From Perca fluviatilis (taxonomy: Eukaryota; Chordata; Actinopteri; Perciformes; Percidae): a stretch of DNA of 64,000 nt. Of this stretch, positions 51,907 through 62,789 are shown piece after piece (the first letter of the stretch is position 1; each line of letters starts with the position of its first letter). The notes below the pieces were generated by a model. That model did no database searches and was not told the origin of the DNA. It saw only the letters and a program-made list of their open reading frames with translations. The stretch spans positions 27,084,137 to 27,148,136 of the forward strand of contig NC_053116.1 of assembly GCF_010015445.1 (NCBI RefSeq). Reading direction: 5' to 3'. The position numbers were made by a program, and so were the translations under genes.

Positions 51907-53998
51907 CCTTTCTTTAACCCCAGTGACCTGCCACTTCCATTCAATCAAGGTCTCAGTCAGTACAGCCAATTAACTCAGAGATCTGTCTGACTAAAACCCA
52001 AAACTATGCTATCCATCACTTCAACAGTCTGGTCTTTTTATTTTTACCATATGGTACATACACGAATAAAGACCCACACAAAAGCACACATCAGTGTTGT
52101 CAACATATCAGGGAATGCTTGCCTTGCTCCTAGGTCAAGGCCATTAGTTGGGACCACCCTGCTGACTGGACTACCATTCAAACTTTCACTGAAACTAAAT
52201 CCAGCAGGGGCCAATGCACAGAAACACACAAGCACAGCTCATTACTGTCCTTTGTAAATGCTACTAGCATGGCAAAAAAAAAGAAAAGAAAAGTAAAATC
52301 CCAGGGGCACTGGCAGTGGCAACAATGACACATATCACAGTCATGTGCTTACATTAGAGATAGATCGCCAGAGGATAGAACTATGAATGGGAAGTTCCAA
52401 AAAGATTAAAGGTAAAGGTAGTTCAGCTAGGATTTAAAGTCAAGGAGGACAACATTCTCATACTTCACTTGTCTATTTAATTGGCTCACATCACAACAGA
52501 AGTGTTCTGAATGGGAAGTGTTATATAATTAATTGCTCTGTAATGGACTAACTTGGAAAGGGTTTGTGTGCAGGTAAGCATGGAAACCACAGTATATACC
52601 AAGAAACCACTAAAAACACCAAGCAAAAAGCAAATCCTATAGAAAGTTAAATGTAAGGATTACATAAAGAAAGAACATATTTTAACTTCTCAAAAGCCAT
52701 CGGGTCGCCGACGACCTGGTTATGTAAGTTCAGACATGTTCACATTAAGCATTAAACCACAAACTATGGACATGCTATACATCGTTAAATCAGTCAGATT
52801 CTCCGCAATCGTTCATTTCTAATCATAAAACCAAAGCATGATTCATGATCTTAGTGTTCATGCTAATGAACAAAAAGAGACAAGATGATGATCATGATGA
52901 CTGCCTACCTGTGGGCTGGTCTAAAACGCTGAATCATTCCTGGCTAATTCAAATTCCTCTAGTCCGTAAGTGTCTACCATTTAAAAGAATCAAAAAGGGT
53001 TTTTCATAAAAAATACTCCAAGTTCTGAATATCATCCTGTAGAGTCCATTGCTAAATGTCTGCTAACTTCTAGCTACTCATTGACATATATAAAAGCTTC
53101 TAATCCAAACTTGTTCCCTCTGAAAGCATTTTTTCTTTTTCTTGCACATGTTGCTGGGGATGCTTGTTTTTGTACACAACAAAAGTATCCCCACCTTCTT
53201 CTGTTTAGCTTTCTTACCGGGACAGCCCTCACTTCCAGTAAGCGCTCACAGTGGGGCTGCGTCATGTCTTTGCGCAACCACGTTAGAACGAGCGGTCATT
53301 GGCTATCAACAAGACAATCATGGCAATTGTAGCCAATCAAATTCGTTCAGTGGGAGCCAGAGCTAAGTCCCTCCTCATGGAGCCAGCAGCCACATGACTG
53401 TGTTTTGTGAGAAAAAAATTGAATGTAAAAAGGCTTTATAAGTAATCTAAATGTGTCAGTATGTTTTTCCAATGTCGCAGAAGTGAGTATAAGCAATTGG
53501 CATAATTTGGTCACATGGAGAGGTTCCTGAGAAGTTCGGGGACACCATTGACACCACATACTGAAAACTCCCTAAGTCTAAAACTTTGTACAGGTGTTGT
53601 TGACAAAATGCAGAATGTGGCATAATGCATGTCTTAGTTATTGTTTTTCAAATATGACTTAGTATAGACGCTGTTTTAATCATCGAGCACATTTTCAGGA
53701 ACTAGAAGACTTCAGGTTTCAGATGAAGCCTCGTGCATTGTGGCCTTGCAGTTCTTCTGTTAGGCTATAAGCTTTTCCCATTTGGGTTTGGCCAATAGGC
53801 AAAAATCAAACAAAGATAGGTGGACTCCCTTTTTTACTTTCTGAATCCAGGTACTTTCAGTTTAGGATACAGCAGGTTAAATATTCAGTTTGGCTTCAGA
53901 AATTCTAGCACTGTGTTGAGTCAGTTTATGCCCTGCATGTGTACATTTTGTATGAGCTTTATTGCATCGATATGTTTGTCTACAGATCCTCGTTTTAG

Positions 53999-54000
<2 letters not shown>
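51903..54000. other. no gene recognised
   Basis: Non-coding. 53215-53390 (GTGGGGCTGCGTCATG, TTGGCTATCAACAAG, AGCCAATCAAATTCG) has the base composition of a small DNA element, but I find no inverted ends. Confidence 0.35.

Positions 54001-54087
<87 letters not shown>
54001..54087. repeat. (GT)n microsatellite
   Basis: About 43 units. Confidence 0.98.
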
Positions 54088-54088
<1 letters not shown>

Positions 54089-54385
54089 CTCCTTAGTTTT
54101 TCCCTGACTCAGCTGTTTGAGCGATCCAGAGATCAAAGTGCAGAGAGTTAGATGAACACTGCAGTGAAGTTTCAGCAGCTGATGAATAAACATGAGGAGG
54201 GACATTTATGCATTGCACACGTACACACATCCTTTTCAAGAACAGCGAACAACAACTTGCTGCCTGCTGAATCTTAACATAGGTGCAGAAGGATGGACAC
54301 AGACACACACATATAGACACACTTACACTGTACAGGGTTGGCATACATTCATTTAGTGCACACTTACACACAGTTGTTTAATTAG

Positions 54386-54388
<3 letters not shown>

Positions 54389-54453
<65 letters not shown>
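54389..54453. repeat. (GT)n microsatellite
   Basis: About 32 units. The flanks TTTAATTAGAAG and TTTAATTAAG are near-identical on both sides. Confidence 0.97.
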
Positions 54454-54455
<2 letters not shown>

Positions 54456-54566
54456 AATTAAGTGGGACTTTGTGCACGGTAATCCTGCTTTTATGAAAGT
54501 AACACACACATACAGTCTGAACCCACCCTGAATGAACCAACATACACCAGCCAAAATGAAGGCACA

Positions 54567-54567
<1 letters not shown>

Positions 54568-54634
<67 letters not shown>
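54568..54634. repeat. (CA)n microsatellite
   Basis: About 33 units, 114 bp from a (GT)n array. The two arrays are complementary and could pair. Confidence 0.97.
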
Positions 54635-54640
<6 letters not shown>

Positions 54641-55280
54641 CCCACATTAATGCACATGCACATATGAAAGGGCACAAGAGCAAACAAACTCTCTGCTCCA
54701 CCCCATAGGGAGCAGAAGCCTTTGGCAAACTGGATAAAGTGTGTGAATAGCAGGTTAAACTCTAGCCAGACCAAACAACAGATATATTATGCTATATGGG
54801 GGAAATGAGAGGAAAAGGTTGAAGATAAATAGACATCTGAGCAAAGCACTGACATAATAGCCTTCTTACTGGCATCACTATAGAGTTTATGTAGATAAAA
54901 GCCATAAAAACACAGCAGCAAACACAGCACCGAAACATATTTATATTTTACTTCTCATATCACTGCATAGATAAAAATGGAATTTTATACATTATGGACT
55001 CACAATGGCACACCTAGATGAATAACTTATCACACACACACGCAGTGTGTGAATCACTGAGCAGTGCAATGACAGGTGTGTCCAGGACGGCATCCCGATT
55101 GGTTTGACTAATGAAAGAGCATCCCATCTCTTATCACTGAATTATGCATCACACGTATTACAAAACACTCCACTGCATAGATTATTAATACAAACACACA
55201 CACTCTGCACACATGTATAGACAGGCATGCACACATGCTGACACAAACATAAAAAAAATGCTGAAATTACCAAAAAAACA
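54635..55280. other. no gene recognised
   Basis: Non-coding with short CA patches. Confidence 0.4.
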
Positions 55281-55383
55281 AACATGCAAATGACAAAAAG
55301 TAAAAAGAAAAATAGTTAATGTAGGATGGGTTCAAAAAAACATGCAAATGACAAAAAGTAAAAAGAAAAATAGTTAATGTAGG
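55281..55383. repeat. recent 58-bp tandem duplication
   Basis: A 45-bp segment starting AACATGCAAATGACAAAAAG and ending TAGTTAATGTAGG occurs at 55281-55325 and again, without a difference, at 55339-55383. Confidence 0.95.
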
Positions 55384-58300
55384 TTTTTATATTGAATAAT
55401 ACTGCAGCTTGCTGAAATTTTGAATGTTACGCACCTATTCAGCCAGGATAGTAGCTTTGAGTTTTAGCTAAATGGGAATAAGAGACACACTGACAACAAA
55501 GTGTAACTGACAACAAAATGAAGGTCTTGACCTGTAGTGAAGGGTCTAGTTCCTTAGATTGTTTGTACTATGTGAGACTCTTACTATATATTACTCCAAT
55601 AGAGCATATACAGTATTTTGTTTTGACCTGTTATTGTTTAGGCTATCTGTAAGACAGACATTAGGAGACATGATGTCACCCGAGTCCTTGCAAAAGCCCT
55701 AGAAGAGTTGGACAGGTGGACACTGAATTCCAGCAATTCCTTCTGAATACAGGACCCCTGGTGCTGAGAAATATTGCTCTCCGTCAAAACTGCATTTTGA
55801 CTTTCAGACAGACTTTTGCATTACTTATCATGATGAACGCAATGACAAAAAAGCATTATTTAACCGAAGCGCTGTAAATTGTAGTACATTGTGCATAGTC
55901 TATAAACTACAGTGAGCTGTGGCCCCAAATCCAACTAGGTTTTCTGTTTACATCCTCATCTATATGGGTATCTGCACTGGACAGTAAAAACAACCACTGC
56001 TACTCGCCATTATGCCAACTATTCATTTTTATTAGTTACAATATCATTAAATTAGTAAGTACATGGTTAAAGATAGCTAGGGTTAAGTTTTCTCTTTTGT
56101 CATTTAAGGCCTAAAGAGACCTGAAGATGTATGTGCGTGTGCGTATGCGTGTGTTTTAATGTAGAAAGCCTAGTGACCTGTGGTGATTCCCAGCTGGCTT
56201 TAGAGATGTTTTTTAAGCAAGAAGTAAATGGTGAGGCCATTACTTGCTGACAGAAGAAGAGTTCAAACAGAGCAGAGAGAGAATACCGGAAATGATTTGT
56301 GTTAAAAAGAAAGGACGTTTATAGGCTACTCACATTTTACAGCAGGCCTACCGCTTTGAACATTTACATTGAGGTTATGAGATAAAATCAGACAAACAAA
56401 CTGCATGTCATGTTGGCTTGATGTAGGCTGTCAAACAAAAATGACTGGATGTTCCACTGGATGTTCCACTAGATGTTGCACTCACGTTGGCCAGCATTTT
56501 AGCTGCCTATCTCATCAACCGAGACCGTGGAATGTATTTTGGTTAACACGCAGGTATCAGATCTGCAGGGGAGAGCACAGGGCGATAATCTAATGGATAA
56601 TATCTAATCTACAGGACCTCCTTCAACCATATGATAGATGAAAAGAAAAACAGTTTTAAGCAAAGCAGTCAGCAACGTGCATCATGTAAGATAGTTTAAA
56701 CTCTACAATAAAATGCAGCTACATCTGCAGTGAAGTATTTTTACGAGTGTTTAGGGACAAGTTTATTAGCTTTCAGTAGTTTTAACAGATGGCCAATGTG
56801 GGTTGAGTTTAAGAAAGGCCTAATATATGTTGAGACATTGAAGTGATATAGATATAAAAGACTTTGAGCAGAGAAAACATGTAACTACTACAACTAGATC
56901 CGTCTGGCTTTGAGTCCAAGGGGTTATTATTCTGTTATGATATTGGCAGGGTCATTAGACTTCACCGCAGATGATATTAAAAGAGTGCATGCATGTTTTA
57001 GTGATGGGGTGACAACTTTATTCTAAAGAAGGTAAAGTGAAAAACAATCAGAAATTAAAGATCTTTAAAAATGTCTTTTATATTCTTTAAAGTTTGTATA
57101 GTCCTTTCACTGCTCAAGGAGTCTCAATAACTCCAGATGCCATGAAAAACACTCACAGCTGTTATTCTGAATTCTTCTCATTCCCAAGTCCTGACATTGA
57201 CATTTTGGAGACCTAAAAGTGTTTGCCTGATGGAACAATCACGTAAGTTAGGAGCATAATAAAGTGAATGAACTTACTGACAGCTGGATAGAGGACCTGC
57301 AACCCAACAGACAAATGAATGACAGGAAATGGACAGCTTTATTATAATATCTCTTGCATCTACCTGCAGATTAAGTGACTTCAGAAAAAGGGGCGTTGAA
57401 CATGTCAAGGGGAATTTATTACATTTAAAAAAGTTTTATATTACACCTACTGTAAGATGGAATGGGTATTTGCCTTCGGAACTTTGATTAGGTTTTGTTA
57501 TTGCATTACAAATGTTATATTCACCAAATAAAGTTGGGTTCAAGTTAAGATTTTATTTATTCTCATTCCGGCTTTGCTCATTGATTGCCTTGTTTATCAT
57601 ATCCTTGTTACAGTTCTTTACATGTTATTTACTTTAAGGTATTTTGGTTCCTTTTCTTTGTCAAAGATTGTCATGTTGCCTATAGACATGGCTCTACTTA
57701 AGATTATTGCACATTCTCTAAACCAACAGGTCATTTCCACTTGCATCATCTAGTAACTACAACAAACAGCAGCACCAACAGTGAGGTCAAGACATATCGC
57801 TTTATCACCAGAACGAGGGGTTTGCTGATGTCTTGTCCTTCTTTTGGTCTAAGTTGGATAGGAGCGGCAAGCTAAAAGCCCAAACTGTTACAGGGGAGCC
57901 AAGAAATGCCCCCCCACCCCCCATATTATCCTGCATGGCACTGGTACAAAAGTAGCTTAGGACGCAGCATGGGAATAGCGAGATAGATAGACGTGACAAA
58001 AGAAAGATGGAGGTGAGCCAAGTGGATGCAGTAGAGTTGAAAGAGGCTTGTGTGTGTGTGAGGGAGTTCAGATGGCTCCCACAGCTACGGAAGAGCAGAG
58101 AGTGAATATTTTTATGATCTGCTGGGACTTAGCTAGTACAGTAGACAGTACAGCACAGGCAGTAATATGCCAAACAAGCAATTATAATGCACATGTATGG
58201 AAAACTATAATAATGAATACATTAGCTGTACAACATGGTTTAAGAACATTGCTTAAGTTATTTTGTCTGTTATAAGCCAGGTTTCCATACCAATTTGGTG

Positions 58301-58903
58301 CAAATTTTAACCAAATTTCGAGAAAAAAACAGCAAAAGAAAATGAGAATGCGCAACTGTTATGCGAGAGATTAGAAGTTGGTTTAACGTGATGGAAATAG
58401 GGTATTGATGTTTGTTTTGTTTATTAATTTAAGGAACGTGACAGTTTCCTTATTACTTTCCTTCATCATGTTTCCATTTTACTTTGGCACATTTTACTAT
58501 CATTGATATGCCAACTTTTCCACCTCAGCCTCAGTAAAAGCTATTTCTTTATTTTTACCACTTAGTGTGAATTTGAAAATACACATAAAAACAGATGGAC
58601 GGAGGACTTCTCATCAGATCACACCGCTAGAATCAAGAAAAATGACTGAATTTGGATATGTCATATAGGCAGCATTTTAGTCCAGGACAAATGTTCCTAC
58701 AGGGACAATAACGTATACCGTAATTAAAATTATTTCACTACACTGACTTCGACATAAAGAGGACTCAAAAGATATATATTTATTTTATATTTTTGCCCAA
58801 CATGCACACATCGACATGTAGCTATAAACATCTCTACAGAACCTGAAAGCAAACACAAACCAGACCCCAAAGCCTTTACAGCATCCTCATAACCACCAAC
58901 ACC

Positions 58904-58905
<2 letters not shown>
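55384..58905. other. 3.5 kb without recognised gene
   Basis: Unique AT-rich non-coding DNA. Minor points: three copies of a 12-bp word (ACTGGATGTTCC and variants) at 56443-56478, and a possible dispersed repeat with CCAGGTTTCCATACCAATTT at 58280-58480. Confidence 0.4.

Positions 58906-58940
<35 letters not shown>
58906..58940. repeat. (CA)n microsatellite
   Basis: About 17 units. Confidence 0.96.
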
Positions 58941-58943
<3 letters not shown>

Positions 58944-60114
58944 CTCCACCTGTTTTAGACGACAAACCCAAAGCCATCATAGTCCCAACCAGCTGCGTTG
59001 TAAAACCATTCGAATCCCAGAGACAAACCTACCGTTCTCTTGTGATTCATCAGCATTTAACAAAGCAAACGGCAGGGGAAGATGATGTGAGACAAAGAGA
59101 CGAAAGGACAGAGAAGGAATGGATGAGAGAGAAGAAAAAAAAAAGTGAAAGGTCACGGCACATGTAGCCCTGACATAACAGAACGTCCCATCCTTTCCTG
59201 AGCAGGGCACTCGCTGTTCAAACAACTTTTAACAGTCAAAAGGAGAATCAAAAGGGAGATGGTAAAAATGCTGCTTCCTCCTGTTAAGACCTGTGTTCAC
59301 AGGCTTGTGAATGAACCCTGTTTACACACACACATGTTGTTTCCTGGTAAAAACAGGGAGACAAAGAAAATACTGAGGATGGACAGCAGGAAGCTCAGAG
59401 GAGGGGGACAAGGGGAAAACCTAACGAGGAACGAGAAGCTGAGGGCCACATTTTAATGAATCGTGAAGTCAGACTGTAAAAGAAACATTTTGCATTCTGC
59501 CTTTTTTCAAAAACACACACTCATGAACACATCACGTCTTGGCACACACCCAGTGTTCACAGGTGAAGGTCATGGCTCAAAGGTTTGGCTCAGAAGAGGG
59601 GAAGTTGCCATTACGAAAGTGTGGAGGGATGCAGATGTTGGAACTTTATGGTTGAGAATTTGATTTATTTACCTTGCGAAACCAATTTTTTACATTTGTT
59701 AAATGGAAGTTTGAACAGCCCTTCGCAGCTTGAAAAGAAGTCATACGCCCTCAAAGCTCATCCAAATCCAATTCAACCCATTCCTGTCAAACATAGCTGC
59801 AGTTTTTTCTTTATTCTTTGGACTTTAAAGCATTGGACTCCAACAGTACAGTACATTACTTTCACAATCCCATAACACGGTGAGGCCTTTAAGGCCCATT
59901 TCCTCTAGCAAGTCACAGAGGAGTGAAGCTCAGTCAAGGATTGCAGCCAGGCCTTGTCCACTGTGGGTTGGAACCCTTAAGCACTAACAGGAGCTTCCAC
60001 TATTAGACCTTCCACAGGACACGTTCACTTCTTATTCAAAATCAACCTCCAACAGATAAATAAAGATAAATATCAATTATGTATACAACCTTTTTCTATT
60101 GTCTGCAAAACAGC
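58941..60114. other. no gene recognised
   Basis: Non-coding sequence. Confidence 0.4.
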
Positions 60115-60475
60115 AGGACATGTAATCTGTTAAGAGTTAAGGCCTTTAGACGAGAAGATCTCATGTTTTTACGTTAAATATGCCAGTTAGCTTAGCTTAG
60201 CACAACGACTAGAAACAGGGGAGAACAGCTAGCCTGTCTCTGTTCAAAGAAAACAGAATATGCCTAACAGCGTCTTTTAAGACTTCCTGGAGTTTTGTCA
60301 TCATCGTGAGGTTTCCAGACAAACAACCACTCCAGGAAGTTACTGCACACGGCCAAGAAATTGTCATATCATATAACCCCTCGTAAAAAAACAAACATAC
60401 TCTTCCATTTGTGCTAAGCTAAGCGGCTAGCTTGGCAAGAAAGTGTATTTTCCAAAAATGTCAAACTACTCCTTT
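60115..60475. repeat. dispersed repeat, partner of 9405-9625
   Basis: Contains TTAGACGAGAAGATCTCATG, GTTAGCTTAGCTTAGCACAA, CTAGAAACAGGGGAGAACAG and, towards the right, GTGCTAAGCTAAGCGGCTAG and AAAAATGTCAAACTACTCCT. The GTTAGCTTAGC / GCTAAGCTAAGC words are inverted relative to each other, so this is a foldback-like element. It is the better preserved of the two copies. Confidence 0.6.
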
Positions 60476-62387
60476 AATTCAAAGAGGACAACAGTTTGAT
60501 CCAAAGCACTGTTATGGATATTCAAAGAGTTACTGTACATAGAAGCTATAATTGTTTTGGTCATCTTCTAATCAACATCAGGATAAAGTTTCTTAACTTA
60601 AAACGACATAAAATCTAATTTGCACATTGCCATAACATTTCCAAGCACATTCATATTGCTCAGAGATTGAACTCTTTCTATTTGTATGTTCCATGAGCTT
60701 CCCTCTAGCACCATCCTCAGGCCAAAATGTCTTCTAATAGAAAAAATGCGTTGAATAAATTCATGCTCTCTTGGGAATGAAGCCTTCACTCACTGATGGC
60801 TGTTGGTAGGATAATGTAAGCCATCCTGGTCTCTCTTGTTTTATCCAGCTCTTTACCACCGTTCTCTGCTGTGCTATTCTACTTCTCCGTCTTTCTTTGC
60901 AGCCGGCTGGAGAGGGGAAGCACCAGAACAAACCAACTCCAAAAGACTCTTTGTCCCCCAGCGTCAGAAAACACACTTGCACTCTTTCCTCCCTTTGTCT
61001 GTCTACCTCCTACATACGCCCAGCATGAGCATGAGTCTTTCCCCTGTCTTCAGCTTTCAACAATGCTTCATCTCTGTGCCCCCGCCCACACATCAGAATA
61101 CCACGGCGAGACGCCGTGAACTTCTCCCTCTATCTGGTTCATTCATTGTCTCGAACACCCAGTCGCCTCTGTCTCACTCCTCTTTTCTTCATCGGTCGCT
61201 TCCTCATCAACCATCTCTCTCTCTCAATCTCCATCATTTCTCCCATCTTTCAAATTGGTGACCTCACCCACATTACAGTGACTTCATCGGGCAGCAGCTG
61301 CATTCAAGGCCGCAAAGTGTTGGTGGAGGGGACAATTAACGCCCGCTGCTGTGTCTGGGACACCAGGGTGAGACTGCTGACAGGAAACTTCTGGAAGATA
61401 TCAACCACCTCAGTGTCTCATCTCGGGCATGCACTTTTTCAAAATCTGCATCTGTGAATTTCATTTGTCGATAGTATAAACTGAAGGAATGCCCACTTGT
61501 GTTGTCTGGGAAGTGAGAGTGGTGGGACTGTTCAAGGCCAATATCAAGTCTCAACAAGGCCACCGACGAAATGCCTTCACATTTTGTCCTTCATTCTTTC
61601 CACACGAAGAGGAAGACAAGGTTTGTTTGTAAAAAACAAAGCTTTGAGATTCCAAGCTGGAGCTTCCATGGGAGAGTGGTACAGAATTGAAATCTGTAAT
61701 GCTGATCCCAGAATTTGTGGGAAGCCCACAATTGAAAGAAAGAAAAAAAAAGAACCGGCCCAGTGCCAAATCCAAATAGAGGAAAGATGAGGTAAACAAT
61801 TGTCTGGTGAGGAGATGTAAATATCTGTCAAGCAACAGTCTGATATTTTTCTTGTCTTGTCTGTAGCTGTTAAATTGGCTGAAGGGTTACAGTAGATTAT
61901 TTGTTTGGTCAGTCCTGTGAGGAAGGTGGTCAAGAGTTTAAATTGAACTCTCCAGATGAGGTTTCAAGTGGTCTGGGTGTTTTACAGCTATGCAGTGGGT
62001 CTGTGTGGTAACAAGGCTTTAAGTTACATGTAACACTGAGCTCTGGGTGGCCACCAAGAGGGTCTCACTCATTAAAATTATTAGCATTACATTTTGTTAA
62101 AGAGCTCTAAAACATCATCGTCATATACACATACATATCATAAAGCTGGTATGATAGAAGGTTCAAATTATTAATCGAATAAATGTTCAGAGAAAAGGAA
62201 ATCCGTTACAACAGTCACAGACTGCCATCTGCTGGACATTGTACAAATTTACTTTAAGATTTTATTCATTTATCATTGTGGGAAATATTTTTTTATAAAT
62301 GACAGTGATAGTTCACTTTTTATAAGTAGCACTAAGTAACCAACCATGACAAAATCTATGAATGAATACAGTATTGTAAGATTTAGT
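60476..62387. other. no gene firmly recognised
   Basis: Non-coding sequence downstream of apeh. 61279-61367 (plus) has an acceptor-like TTACAG, an open frame and a donor-like CCAGG|GTGAGA. The translated piece (SSCIQGRKVLVEGTINARCC) is not one I know, so I do not call an exon. Confidence 0.35.
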
Positions 62388-62393
62388 TTTATT
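62388..62393 (-). promoter_or_regulatory. apeh: candidate poly(A) signal of apeh
   Basis: AATAAA on the minus strand about 297 bases after the apeh stop codon, in AT-rich sequence. It is the first canonical AATAAA I find downstream of the stop. This would give a 3' UTR of about 320 nt, of which the CA array is more than a third. Confidence 0.6.
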
Positions 62394-62562
62394 ACGTGCT
62401 TTGATTTGAAAATGTTTTTACAAAATTGGGGATATTGTAACATACAGAAAGTATTTTTAAAAAGGCAGAAGTGTGTTTAAGACTGTCAAATGTTGTGATA
62501 GTGAAATTATTTATCTTCTTTTACAAGGATGTTCAGCAGCAGCAGAACTCCTTCAGTCTCAG

Positions 62563-62689
<127 letters not shown>

Positions 62690-62789
62690 TCAGAGATGCT
62701 GGTGCAGCCACAGCACTGTGTTGAGGAAGCAGTCGGCCTGTGTGTCCACTCTGGACAGAGAATGTCCATCTTCTGGAAACCACAACAGT
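62690..62789 (-). CDS. apeh: apeh last coding exon
   Basis: Follows acceptor TTTGTCCATGCAG. The first base completes an Arg codon (AG|A). It encodes LLWFPEDGHSLSRVDTQADC, FLNTVLWLHQHL and TGA. It holds the presumed catalytic His in DGHS. Other frames over this exon are open into the CA repeat and should not be taken as the protein. Confidence 0.94.
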
